A stretch of 64,000 bases of DNA, taken from assembly GCF_001877785.1 (NCBI RefSeq), contig NZ_MINN01000150.1, positions 1 through 64,000 of the forward strand, written 5' to 3'. This DNA comes from Rossellomorea aquimaris. Lineage in GTDB: Bacteria > Bacillota > Bacilli > Bacillales > Bacillaceae_B. The notes under the pieces were generated by a model, which saw only the letters and a list, made by a program, of their open reading frames with translations, did not search any database and was not told the DNA's origin. This document shows positions 27,309 to 35,101 of the stretch, piece by piece (the stretch's first letter is position 1; each line of letters opens with the position of its first letter). Position numbers and translations under genes: made by a program.

Positions 27309-27450
27309 ATTCCAGCGTTTGATTGGAGTGCAAGACGCAGACTCCTGCGGGAAGAGTAGCTTATGTGAGACCCCGCAGGAACGCAGTGACGAGGAGGCTC
27401 ACGGGCTACCCGCGGAAAGCGGAGTCTTGCACGGAAATCATTAGCGGTGA
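27309..27450 (+). repeat. Modular hairpin repeat R3 (minimal form, no cassette)
   Basis: It runs from CCAGCGTTTGATTGGAGTGC through GACTCCTGCGGG, GTGAGAC, GAGGAGGCTCACGGG and CCCGCGGAAAGCGGAGTC to ACGGAAATCATTAGCGGTG. The two arms are complementary over most of their length, so the 140-base element can fold into one long hairpin. This is the basic unit into which cassettes appear inserted in R1 and R4. The rest of the 27197-27622 gap holds no gene. Confidence 0.88.
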
Positions 27451-27622
27451 TTAAAGGTCATACCACGATATTTAACATAAGTAAGTGTTTTTATTTTGCC
27501 GACTCAAATCATCGGCAGAAAATAGAGAATTCAGATGGCTAACCTAACCGTTTGTTTATTTTAGCAAGGAATGGGTAGACCAATAATAAAGGCAAAAATC
27601 TTACAAAGGATGTTGAATAAAG

Positions 27623-28264
27623 ATGAATGTACTTGTTATTGGAGCAAACGGCCATACCGGCCGACTGGTATTGGAAGAACTGAAGAACAGCACACAGCAC
27701 ATTTCCAAAGCGATGATCCGTAAAGCGGAACAGACTAAAGATATGGAGGATCTCGGCGCCAGACCGATTGTTGCCGATCTTGAACAGGACTTTTCTTATG
27801 CACTTGAAAACGTGAATGCGGTTATTTTTGCTGCCGGAAGCGGCAGCAAAACAGGAGAAGACAAAACCATCACGATCGATCAGGAAGGTGCAAAAAAAGC
27901 GGTCGACTATGCAAAGGAAAAAGGCATCGAACGCTTTGTCATGCTCAGTTCGATGGGTGCCGACCAGCCGGAAAACGCGCCGGAAGGCATGGGAGTGTAC
28001 TTAAAGGCGAAGCATGATGCAGATGTACATCTAAAAGAAAGCGGACTGAACTATACGATCGTCCGTCCCGGTGCACTGACACATGATGATGCGAAAGGAA
28101 AAATAATCGCACAGTCATCAATAGAAGACAAAAGCGGTGACATCCCGCGTGCAGATGTGGCCAAGGTTCTGGTGGAATCGTTGACTGCACCGGATACGAA
28201 CCATAAGGTATTTGAAATACTGAGCGGTGAAACACCGATTGAAGAAGCTTTGACAAGGGTATAA
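27623..28264 (+). CDS. NAD(P)-binding SDR/epimerase-like protein (YhfK-type)
   Basis: The 213-aa protein has the Rossmann signature VLVIGANGHTGRLVLEEL near residues 3-20 and an atypical SDR core (FVMLSSMGADQPENAPEG, then YLKAKHDADVHLKESGLNYT), where Tyr and Lys would be catalytic. It belongs to the NAD(P)H-binding family with YhfK of B. subtilis, whose substrate is unknown. It is a monocistronic gene bounded by repeat R3 and a terminator. Confidence 0.85.
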   Translation: MNVLVIGANGHTGRLVLEELKNSTQHISKAMIRKAEQTKDMEDLGARPIVADLEQDFSYALENVNAVIFAAGSGSKTGEDKTITIDQEGAKKAVDYAKEKGIERFVMLSSMGADQPENAPEGMGVYLKAKHDADVHLKESGLNYTIVRPGALTHDDAKGKIIAQSSIEDKSGDIPRADVAKVLVESLTAPDTNHKVFEILSGETPIEEALTRV

Positions 28265-28267
28265 AAC

Positions 28268-28306
28268 CAAAAAAAGGACCCTCCCGGGAATCGGGAGGGT
28301 CCTTCT
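28268..28306. terminator. Bidirectional terminator between the SDR gene and yutM
   Basis: A perfect 13-bp GC-rich stem (AAGGACCCTCCCG, 28274-28286, with 28292-28304) lies between A-rich and TTCTTC flanks. Confidence 0.85.
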
Positions 28307-28317
28307 TCATTTATCTT

Positions 28318-28680
28318 TTAGCAGTTCTCAGGAGTCCCTTTATTCGTCGCTGTCACGAACGAGGATCCGCATCCGCATGAAGCGATTGCATTCGGATTGT
28401 CGATCGTAAAGCCTCCACCCATCATGGACTGCTTATAATCAATTTTTGTACCATTTAGAATGGGTGCATCTTCCTTTGAAACAACCAGCTTCAGTCCGAA
28501 CTGTTCCAGGACTTCATCGCCTTCCTGCACCTCATGTTCGAAACCCATTCCGTATGAAAGGCCGCTGCAGCCTCCCCCTTTAACCGATACGCGAAGCATG
28601 GCATCTGCCTCATCATGTTCCTTCATCATATCTTTAATCTGAAGGGCAGCAGCTTCCGTAAGAATTACAACTTCACTCAT
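28318..28680 (-). CDS. yutM: A-type iron-sulfur carrier YutM (ErpA/IscA family)
   Basis: The 120-aa protein has the three conserved cysteines of A-type Fe-S carriers: VKGGGCSGLSYGM near residues 33-45 and ASCGCGSSF near residues 100-108. It probably holds and delivers Fe-S clusters after assembly by the SUF machinery encoded at 55-60 kb. GGAGGTG precedes the ATG. It is monocistronic. Confidence 0.93.
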   Translation of the reverse strand: MSEVVILTEAAALQIKDMMKEHDEADAMLRVSVKGGGCSGLSYGMGFEHEVQEGDEVLEQFGLKLVVSKEDAPILNGTKIDYKQSMMGGGFTIDNPNAIASCGCGSSFVTATNKGTPENC

Positions 28681-28979
28681 TCACTACACCTCCAACCTTT
28701 TCTCTTCTTACTATTAGTATACTCCTTTCTATTTTACTACTCAACAGATGGGAACTATGTGAATGACATCTGCCCCTTCTGAATTAATTTCATTTGTTGA
28801 CGGTGCCGGTGGTATGATGCCTGGCTCAAATCAACCCCTTTGTGCCTGGCACCCAGCCCCCGCCCTCCCACCAAGTATAAGTACCCAACAATCAACCACT
28901 CCCCTGAAGAAAAGACTAGTCTCCACGCGCTCAAACAAGGTATAATAAGGAAAATAGTCCCCTTCACAAGGTGAGATTG

Positions 28980-29687
28980 ATGACTGAAGTAACTCCTTAC
29001 TACGATAAAAAAATCCAATGCCTCGCATGCAGGCATTCCTATTCCACTACCAAAATCCGCTCCCGTTTCGTCAAAGTCAAAGGCCATGAAAGCGACTTCT
29101 GTCCCCTATACAGCTCTAATGAAATCAACCCTTTACTCTACAATGTAACCGTCTGCCCCCGATGCGGATTTTCTTTTACAGATGAATTCAGCAAATACAT
29201 TGTACCGGTATTAAAAAAAGACCTCGAGAAGAAAATCAGCCGGCAATGGGAGCCCCAGGACTACGGCGATATCCGTACTTTGGAAGATGCAATCAAAACA
29301 TACAAACTCGCTGCCTATTGCGCACTGATTAAAAAGGAAAAGAAAATCATGGTTGCCGGACTCTATTTGCGGACGGCATGGCTGTACCGAAAACTCAATC
29401 AGGCAGAACAGGAAAGAAGATTCATCAATCTGGCCACCCATGAATATATCGAGTCCTATTTGAACGATGATTTCAAAGGGACAGCTATGTCCGAAACGAA
29501 ACTTCTCTATCTGATTGCAGAACTCCTCCGCCGTCAGGATAAAGTTGATGAAGCTGTAAAATATCTTTCAAAAGTAATTGAAAAACAGCATCTTTCAACT
29601 GAGCCGAAGATTGTGGAAATGGCCAGGGAACGCTGGCATGAAATGAGGGAGAGCTACAAGGATCAGAAACGGAACACCCCCGCTTAA
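28980..29687 (+). CDS. DUF2225 protein with zinc-ribbon N-terminus and TPR-like tail
   Basis: The 235-aa protein begins with paired cysteines (IQCLACRHSY near residues 13-22, then FCPLYS and VCPRCGFSF near 40-65), a probable zinc site. The C-terminal two-thirds is helical and TPR-like (AAYCALIKKEKKIMVAGLYL, LIAELLRRQDKVDEAVKYL). DUF2225 proteins have no established function. AAGGTGA lies six bases before the ATG at 28980. The upstream gap of about 300 bases (28681-28979) shows only a GC-rich stretch with GCCTGGC words. Confidence 0.85.
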   Translation: MTEVTPYYDKKIQCLACRHSYSTTKIRSRFVKVKGHESDFCPLYSSNEINPLLYNVTVCPRCGFSFTDEFSKYIVPVLKKDLEKKISRQWEPQDYGDIRTLEDAIKTYKLAAYCALIKKEKKIMVAGLYLRTAWLYRKLNQAEQERRFINLATHEYIESYLNDDFKGTAMSETKLLYLIAELLRRQDKVDEAVKYLSKVIEKQHLSTEPKIVEMARERWHEMRESYKDQKRNTPA

Positions 29688-29693
29688 TAAGCT

Positions 29694-29734
29694 AAAAAAA
29701 GAAAGCCGGAGCAGCCGCTCTAGCTTTCTTCATA
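29694..29734. terminator. Bidirectional terminator between the DUF2225 and VOC genes
   Basis: AGAAAGCCGGAGC pairs with GCTCTAGCTTTCT with two mismatches around a short loop, flanked by A and T runs. Confidence 0.75.
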
Positions 29735-30094
29735 TATGCCTGGACTGTAAGCCTCAAGCATGTTACCATCTGGGTCAAAAAACTTAAAGTGGCTTTGGTG
29801 AGCCGGGGCCTCTTCTACTTTGACCTTTTTTTCGCGCAGCTTGTCATAGAGAGTACCTTTGTATTTCCTAGAAATTTGCAGCACAGGATAAGTTGAATGA
29901 TTTTTACCTGCTGCTTCTTTGTCTTGAATTAAACAAAGGGTCCCTAAGGGAGAACCCCTTCCGAATGAAAGTACGACCGTCTTACCGTAATCTTTTTCTA
30001 TTTTACACTGCAGTACATCACTGTACCAATTCTTAGCTGCCCCAATATTGGTCACCATTATGTTGGTCTGCATGACACCCAGGAAAACACTCAT
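29720..30094 (-). CDS. VOC-family (glyoxalase/bleomycin-resistance fold) protein
   Basis: The 124-aa protein has the two-module VOC fold. The N-terminal half opens TNIMVTNIGAAKNWYSDVLQ; the C-terminal half ends FKFFDPDGNMLEAYSPG, with the conserved metal-ligand Glu in NMLEAY. Family members bind a metal and act on or sequester small molecules; the substrate is not apparent. Its stop falls inside the terminator shared with the DUF2225 gene. Confidence 0.85.
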   Translation of the reverse strand: MSVFLGVMQTNIMVTNIGAAKNWYSDVLQCKIEKDYGKTVVLSFGRGSPLGTLCLIQDKEAAGKNHSTYPVLQISRKYKGTLYDKLREKKVKVEEAPAHQSHFKFFDPDGNMLEAYSPGIYEES

Positions 30095-30160
30095 ATCCTC
30101 ACCCTTTCCTTATCATACTTTTCTAATTCACCATAACTCTTCCAATTCCTTCCTGAAAAC

Positions 30161-30189
30161 AAAAAAAGCCGACCCAAAGGATCAGCTTC
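30161..30189 (-). terminator. Terminator of yuzB
   Basis: AAGCTGATCC pairs with GGGTCGGCTT around a 3-base loop, followed on the minus strand by TTTTTTT. Confidence 0.8.
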
Positions 30190-30195
30190 TGCATA

Positions 30196-30432
30196 TTAAA
30201 ACATCGGATTTTCTTCTAGGTGCTTATAGATATTTTCCACCAATTCTTCTGGTGTATCCCCTTCGACAGGTTCACCATTCACTAATGCGTAAAAAGATGA
30301 AGCACATTTACCGCAGTAGCCCAGGCAGCCGTACTCGATGACATCGAGATTCGGATCTCTTTCTAATATTTCAAGCGCTTTTTGCGCTCCGCTCGCTAAA
30401 TTACTGATGCAAAATTCGATAATAGGCAGCAA
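30196..30432 (-). CDS. yuzB: YuzB (UPF0349/DUF1450), 78-aa cysteine protein
   Basis: The product reads [20 protein letters not shown] and holds [20 protein letters not shown] with paired cysteines, then ends EENPMF. Its 78-aa length and both ends agree with YuzB of B. subtilis as I remember it. I chose TTG at 30432, six bases after AGAGGTG; the ATG two codons earlier abuts that site. The thioredoxin-like cysteine pattern suggests a redox or metal role, unproven. It is divergent from yutJ. Confidence 0.88.
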   Translation of the reverse strand: MLPIIEFCISNLASGAQKALEILERDPNLDVIEYGCLGYCGKCASSFYALVNGEPVEGDTPEELVENIYKHLEENPMF

Positions 30433-30641
30433 TTTCATCACCTCTCTACTCTCTGTAATGCTACCTTTTTTTATTTCCCCCGTCAATCATTGCGCATGGT
30501 ATATCCGTATAACAGATTGTGAACTATTTCCCTTATTTCTGTTGTGAAAACGAGGTTATTTCGATATACTTTTAATGTTAATAGGTTTATTTATTGAATA
30601 AATGTTCTAAATGTGAATCATATTGAAAATGCTTACTTTTC

Positions 30642-30697
30642 AGGACACCCGTCCTTTTACCTTTACCAAGGTAGAGCCCTGACTCTACCAGGTAGAG
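30642..30697 (+). promoter_or_regulatory. Leader with alternative hairpins upstream of yutJ
   Basis: AGGAC/GTCCT (642-655) forms one hairpin. GGTAGAG at 30670, CTCTACC at 30683 and a second GGTAGAG at 30691 allow the middle element to pair with either copy. This layout is typical of switching leaders or protein-binding sites, but no known riboswitch class is recognised. The remainder of the 320-base yuzB-yutJ gap is featureless. Confidence 0.4.
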
Positions 30698-30752
30698 ATC
30701 CTTACATAAATACGCTATCAAAATTGCTGAGAGCCAAAAAGGGGAAATGATC

Positions 30753-31820
30753 ATGAAACAACTAGTGCTGCTTGGCGGAGGATATGGCAATATGCGAGTC
30801 CTTCTCCGCTTGTTACCGAACCAACTCCCGGATGATGTATCCATTACGTTAATTGACCGCAATCCTTACCACAGCTTGAAAACGGAGTACTACGCTCTGG
30901 CAGCAGGCACGATATCCGATCACCATGTACGCGTATCTTTCCCGGAGCATGATCGATTATCCTATGTGTACGGAGAGATTTCAAAGATTGATACAAAAAA
31001 TAAGCTTGTTCATCTTCAGGACCAGGATGCCGTTCCGTACGATGACCTTGTCGTCGGCCTCGGCTGTGAAGATAAATATCATAATGTGCCCGGTGCCGAT
31101 GAATTCACATACAGCATCCAAACGATCGACAAGTCGCGGAGGACCTATCAAACACTTAATAATCTTCCCGCCGGCTCAATCGTTGGGATCGTCGGGGCAG
31201 GACTCAGCGGCATCGAGCTTGCCAGTGAACTGCGTGAAAGCCGCTCCGATCTTAAGATCAAGCTCTTTGACCGCGGAACCCGGATCCTGAATGCGTTCCC
31301 GGAACGCTTGAGCTCTTATGTACACGGCTGGTTCGAAGAAAACAATGTAGAAATCGTGAATAATTCAAATATCACAAAAGTAGAGCCCAACACGCTTCAT
31401 AACCACGAAGAACAGATTTACTGCGATGCCATCGTCTGGACCGCCGGCATACAGCCGACACGCGTTGTCCGTGAGATGGAAGTGGAAAAAGACTCAAGCG
31501 GCCGCGTTGTAATTTCTAAATATCATAACCTTCCGGACGATGAACATGTCTATGTCGTCGGGGACTGCGCGAGCCTCCCACAGGCGCCGAGTGCACAGCT
31601 GGCAGAGGGACAGGCGGAACAAATCGTCCAGATCCTGTTGAAGCGCTGGAAGGATGAGCCTTTGCCGGAAGAACTGCCCAAGATCAAACTGAAGGGGATT
31701 CTTGGCTCACTTGGTAAAAAGCACGGATTCGGCCTGGTGAACGAGCGCTCCATCACAGGACGCGTCGCGCGCCTTCTAAAATCAGGTGTTTTATGGATGT
31801 ACAAGTATCATAATGGATGA
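30753..31820 (+). CDS. yutJ: NDH-2-like FAD/NAD(P) oxidoreductase YutJ
   Basis: The 355-aa flavoprotein starts MKQLVLLGGGYGNMRVLLRL (FAD site). It has IVGIVGAGLSGIELASELRE (NAD(P) site) and HVYVVGDCASLPQAPSAQLA near the C-terminus. It belongs to the NADH dehydrogenase II-like family with YumB but is shorter and lacks an obvious C-terminal membrane helix. The electron acceptor is unknown. AAAAGGGG precedes the ATG at 30753. Confidence 0.88.
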   Translation: MKQLVLLGGGYGNMRVLLRLLPNQLPDDVSITLIDRNPYHSLKTEYYALAAGTISDHHVRVSFPEHDRLSYVYGEISKIDTKNKLVHLQDQDAVPYDDLVVGLGCEDKYHNVPGADEFTYSIQTIDKSRRTYQTLNNLPAGSIVGIVGAGLSGIELASELRESRSDLKIKLFDRGTRILNAFPERLSSYVHGWFEENNVEIVNNSNITKVEPNTLHNHEEQIYCDAIVWTAGIQPTRVVREMEVEKDSSGRVVISKYHNLPDDEHVYVVGDCASLPQAPSAQLAEGQAEQIVQILLKRWKDEPLPEELPKIKLKGILGSLGKKHGFGLVNERSITGRVARLLKSGVLWMYKYHNG

Positions 31821-31827
31821 ATGGACG

Positions 31828-31861
31828 AAGAAACCGCCTCTGACCGGCGGTTTCTTTTTTG
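31828..31861 (+). terminator. Terminator of yutJ
   Basis: GAAACCGCC pairs perfectly with GGCGGTTTC around a 7-base loop, followed by TTTTTT. Confidence 0.9.
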
Positions 31862-31872
31862 TTTGCTTATTA

Positions 31873-31907
31873 ACAAAAAAGACCCTCCCTAAAAGGAAAG
31901 TCTTCTA
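31873..31907 (-). terminator. Terminator of yuzD
   Basis: On the minus strand AAGACTTTCC pairs imperfectly with GGAGGGTCTT around a short loop, followed by TTTTTT. Confidence 0.75.
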
Positions 31908-31916
31908 TACTCTTAA

Positions 31917-32243
31917 TTAAACAGCCTTATACCCATACTTCTCAAGCTCCGTGTAAATTGTCTTCAAACGGGGATTCCCTTCCCCGACCACGTTGCCTTC
32001 CAGGAGGACAACCGGATAAAACATATCCTCTTCAATCACTCTTTCGGCGAAGCTTCTGACGGCTTCATCCTCCGGCGGGTTGTAGATGTCTATATATTTT
32101 ATGATGAATGGCTGATCCGGATATTTGCGGCCCACTGCAGCCTCAAGCCATTCATAAGTTTCCTTAGATGACGGCATATTCACACAACTCGGACAAATGA
32201 TCTCAGCCCCGTACACATGAATCTCAACCGGTTTACGTTCCAT
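31917..32243 (-). CDS. yuzD: YuzD family protein (DUF1462), 108 aa
   Basis: The protein begins MERKPVEIHVYGAEIICPSC, with a thioredoxin-like beta strand leading into a CPSC motif near residues 17-20, followed by helical and strand segments. It matches YuzD, a small thioredoxin-fold-like protein of unknown function that neighbours nfu (yutI) in Bacillus. The CxxC and this neighbourhood suggest a redox or Fe-S link, an inference. AAGGGGGAG lies seven bases before the ATG at 32243. Confidence 0.85.
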   Translation of the reverse strand: MERKPVEIHVYGAEIICPSCVNMPSSKETYEWLEAAVGRKYPDQPFIIKYIDIYNPPEDEAVRSFAERVIEEDMFYPVVLLEGNVVGEGNPRLKTIYTELEKYGYKAV

Positions 32244-32460
32244 ACTCATCTCCCCCTTCATTTCCCCTCATACCATCATTCTACAAAAAAATTAGCAAAG
32301 TGGAAATAAAAATGAGGTTTCACAGCAAGTTTTTGATAAATGAGGATAGTGGACCGGACCTTTATACGAAAACACCAAAAAAAGGTTGGATTAAAGACTA
32401 TAAATATTTGGCACCCCACCTTTTCAGGATGAAATGGTGTGCACTTATCCATTTTCATAA

Positions 32461-32855
32461 CCGGATCCAGCGATTGATTGTAGTGCAAAACGTAGACTCC
32501 TGCGGGAAAAGCGTGTTAGGTGAGACTTGTCCAGCTCCGGCGGCTAGAGGCTCGAGGTCATAAGACAATCAATCCAGAAAGGCAAAAAGCGCCTTTCCGG
32601 CTTGCTCGCCTTATGCTTGTCGCCTCTGGGCGAGCCGCCTGCGCTTTTCTGTTTGTCCAGCTCCACGGCTTAGAGGCACATGACATAAGTCAACTTGCCC
32701 AAGAAGGCAAAGAACGCCTTCGTGGACGATTCGCCTTGTGCCACCCGCCTCTGACCAAAGCCCTTCCGCTTTTCTAACCCGCAGGCGAAGCCGAGGAGGC
32801 TCACCAACCGCCCGCGGAAAGCGAAGTTTTGCACGGAAATCATTAGCGTCGATGA
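32461..32855 (+). repeat. Modular hairpin repeat R4 with two inner cassettes in tandem
   Basis: The left arm (about 32461-32525, GACTCCTGCGGG, GTGAGAC) and right arm (about 32777-32855, GAGGAGGCTCAC, CCCGCGGAAAGCGAAG) match R3. Between them lie two consecutive cassettes of about 125 bases (32526-32650 and 32651-32776). Each begins TGTCCAGCTCC, ends with GCTTTTCT and forms its own hairpin around AAGGCAAA-GCGCC or AAGGCAAA-ACGCC. This fills much of the 877-base gap between yuzD and nfu; no gene is present. Confidence 0.87.
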
Positions 32856-32956
32856 GAGGAATCAAAAAAGTTGAGAAGTCAAAAAGAGCTTCTCTATTTT
32901 AGGTTGCCTAAAAACAAAAATTAGTTTGGGTGAGTATTTTGACAGTTTCGTTCATA

Positions 32957-33018
32957 TCAAGAGGCTCACGGGCTGCCCGCAGAAGCGAAGTCTTTCACGG
33001 AATCGGGCAGCGGTGTTA
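32957..33018 (+). repeat. Right-arm fragment R5 of the modular repeat
   Basis: GAGGCTCACGGGCTGCCCGC, GCGAAGTCTTTCACGGAATC and GGGCAGCGGTG match the right arm of R1/R3, with no left arm. It lies about 100 bases from the end of R4. Confidence 0.75.
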
Positions 33019-33120
33019 AGAACTGTGTCACCCCCAAAAAAGAAATTCCCAATTGTTTGCGGGTTGATAGATTTTTTACAGATATGTCATTATAATAGAG
33101 AGTAAGGAAAGGAGTAGATA

Positions 33121-33360
33121 ATGATGGCTGATCAAGCACAATTTGATTCCGTACAGGAAGTACTAGATAAATTACGTCCGTTCCTACTTCGCGATGGCGG
33201 GGACTGTGAACTGGTTGACGTGGAAGACGGCATCGTGAAGCTGCGTCTGTTAGGCGCATGCGGAAGCTGCCCGAGTTCAACAATTACACTTAAAGCCGGT
33301 ATCGAACGCGCACTAGTCGAAGAAGTACCGGGAATCGTAGAAGTAGAACAAGTTTTCTAA
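33121..33360 (+). CDS. yutI: NifU-like Fe-S carrier YutI (Nfu type)
   Basis: The 79-aa protein is a stand-alone NifU C-terminal domain: [20 protein letters not shown], then [20 protein letters not shown], whose CxxC near residues 48-51 binds a [4Fe-4S] cluster between two subunits. It likely hands clusters to client proteins such as LipA or aconitase. AAAGGAG is six bases before the first of two adjacent ATGs. Confidence 0.92.
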   Translation: MMADQAQFDSVQEVLDKLRPFLLRDGGDCELVDVEDGIVKLRLLGACGSCPSSTITLKAGIERALVEEVPGIVEVEQVF

Positions 33361-33371
33361 TTCAAACTTAC

Positions 33372-33404
33372 TTGATGACTCATGCATTTGAGTCATCTTT
33401 TTTA
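33372..33404 (+). terminator. Terminator of the nfu gene
   Basis: GATGACTCA pairs with TGAGTCATC around a 6-base loop, followed by TTTTTT. Confidence 0.88.
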
Positions 33405-33567
33405 TGCCCTCAAAGTTCTCCCCCGGTGAATGCCCAGGCCTTCAATCGGGCATAATAACCAATAAACACCATCAATTCCAGCATATTTTTAATGCATGCC
33501 GTTTTCTTTTTTTCATATACATCTTATAATGATTCAGATTTGTTTTTTAAGGGGAGAAAGTGAGAAA

Positions 33568-34023
33568 GTGACTAAAGAGAGATATCAACAGATAGTCGAT
33601 GAGTTGTTAGGCCGTTTGGATTCTGAATTGAATGTGATATTGGAGCGTACCTTTCCAGGAAAGCGCCTTGTAGGCGGGAAGTACAGCATGAGCACCCACT
33701 CGATTACGATGTTCACTGATAATGTCACCGAGCAATGCTTCAGGATGTATGGGAAAGCTGAATGCCTGCCTGAATATTTTAGAGTAGTCCTTGCACATGA
33801 ATTGGGCCATGCCCACGACAAGGAGCTGGAGGTACTGGCCGGCAGACTGGATGAAGCTGATATAGAAGAAAGAAGCCGCTTAATGCTTCGGATTGAGGAA
33901 AATGCATGGAAGTTTGCCCGCACGATTCTTTATGATGTTGCACCAGCATTCCTTAAAGAGATTGAGCGGCAGTCGCTTGCTCCCTATTATAAGGCTGTGG
34001 AAGAAGAGTCGGTTCCTGCATAA
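33568..34023 (+). CDS. HELGH metalloprotease-like protein (ImmA/IrrE-like), 151 aa
   Basis: The soluble protein contains VVLAHELGHAHDKELEVLAG near residues 75-94, a zinc-binding HExxH helix. About 30 residues later EENAWKFARTIL provides a likely third ligand Glu, as in the ImmA/IrrE peptidases that cleave phage-type repressors. No repressor gene is adjacent. The start is GTG at 33568; AAGGGGAG lies 11 bases upstream, a wide spacing. The longer frame upstream has no binding site. Confidence 0.7.
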   Translation: MTKERYQQIVDELLGRLDSELNVILERTFPGKRLVGGKYSMSTHSITMFTDNVTEQCFRMYGKAECLPEYFRVVLAHELGHAHDKELEVLAGRLDEADIEERSRLMLRIEENAWKFARTILYDVAPAFLKEIERQSLAPYYKAVEEESVPA

Positions 34024-34025
34024 GG

Positions 34026-34063
34026 AACGAAAAAACACGCATGACGCCATGCGTGTTTTTTAT
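34026..34063. terminator. Bidirectional terminator after the HELGH gene
   Basis: A perfect 13-bp stem (AAAAACACGCATG with CATGCGTGTTTTT) has a 4-base loop; the convergent dehydrogenase ends three bases away. Confidence 0.92.
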
Positions 34064-34066
34064 ATG

Positions 34067-35029
34067 TTATTTCACCTGGGTACGGGGCTCGTCCCCTTTT
34101 AAAACAGCCATTACATTCTGTACGCACAGATTCATCATAGCCGTCCTGGTTTCAATCGACGAGCTGGCGATGTGCGGCAGTGCGACCACATTGTCAAGAT
34201 GCAGGAGAGGGTGATCGGAATCGACTGGCTCTTTAACAAACACATCGAGTCCCGCTCCTGCGATTTCACCTTTTTTAAGCGCTTCTGTCAATGCCTCTTC
34301 ATTCACAATCGCACCGCGTGCAGCATTGATGAAAAAGGCAGATTTTTTCATAGCCTGGAATTGTTCTTTTTGGAATAAACCTTCCGTTTCCGGCGTCAGC
34401 GGTGCAAGGACGACCACAAAGTCCGATTGGGCCAGGAGTTCATCCAACGACACATATGCAGCACCCAGCATTTTTTCAGCTTCCGGCTTTCTTGAACGGT
34501 TATGGTAAAGGATGTTCATATCAAATCCTTTCGCCCTTTTTGCCACCGCTTCGCCTATGCTCCCCATACCGACGATCCCAATCGTTTTATGATGGATGTC
34601 CGACCCGGCAAGAAGGAGCGGGGACCAGCTTTTCCATCGGCCCTCCTTTATATAGCGATCTGCCTCGACGATCCTGCGGGCGGCCGCCATCAATATCCCA
34701 AAGGTCAAATCAGCCGTTGTATCAGTCAAGACATCGGGTGTATTGCATATGATGACGCTTCTTTCTTTTGCGGCATGAAGATCGATATTATCGTACCCGA
34801 CTGCAAGGTTCGCAACCACCTTCAGGGAGGGAGCATGTTCAAGCAGTTCCCCGTCCACTTGATCCGACAGCATGGTGATCAAAGCAGAGGCACTCCCCGC
34901 TTTCTTTAACAAGAAGTCCCTGGGAACCGGCACGTCTTCTTTCTCCCACATTTCTACCTGGTATTCCCCATTCAAAGGCTCGATGACAGCCTGGGGCAGC
35001 TTCCTCGTGATAAATATAGATGGTTTCAT
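34067..35029 (-). CDS. D-2-hydroxyacid dehydrogenase (glyoxylate/hydroxypyruvate reductase type)
   Basis: The 320-aa enzyme has the NAD-binding motif TIGIVGMGSIGEAVAKRA near residues 145-162. The catalytic set is Arg (in FFINAARGAIVNEEAL), Glu (FVKEPVDSDHPL) and His (VALPHIASSS). VVANLAVGYDNID precedes the cofactor domain. It most resembles glyoxylate/hydroxypyruvate reductases that use NAD(P)H; exact substrate unknown. GAAGGG precedes the ATG at 35029. Confidence 0.88.
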   Translation of the reverse strand: MKPSIFITRKLPQAVIEPLNGEYQVEMWEKEDVPVPRDFLLKKAGSASALITMLSDQVDGELLEHAPSLKVVANLAVGYDNIDLHAAKERSVIICNTPDVLTDTTADLTFGILMAAARRIVEADRYIKEGRWKSWSPLLLAGSDIHHKTIGIVGMGSIGEAVAKRAKGFDMNILYHNRSRKPEAEKMLGAAYVSLDELLAQSDFVVVLAPLTPETEGLFQKEQFQAMKKSAFFINAARGAIVNEEALTEALKKGEIAGAGLDVFVKEPVDSDHPLLHLDNVVALPHIASSSIETRTAMMNLCVQNVMAVLKGDEPRTQVK

Positions 35030-35101
35030 CCTTTTCCCTTCCTTCACTCATGTTTCTTTTTAGTGTATCATAAAAGGGTTTTCATGAAGGGGGATAAGGA
35101 T

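Noticed and set aside
28800-28870. GC-rich segment with GCCTGGC words upstream of the DUF2225 gene
   Set aside because: Resembles the hairpin at 24236-24267 but forms no clear stem itself, and no gene or RNA class is recognised.
32276-32460. Frames between yuzD and repeat R4
   Set aside because: No binding site, no recognisable product, and they run into the repeat.
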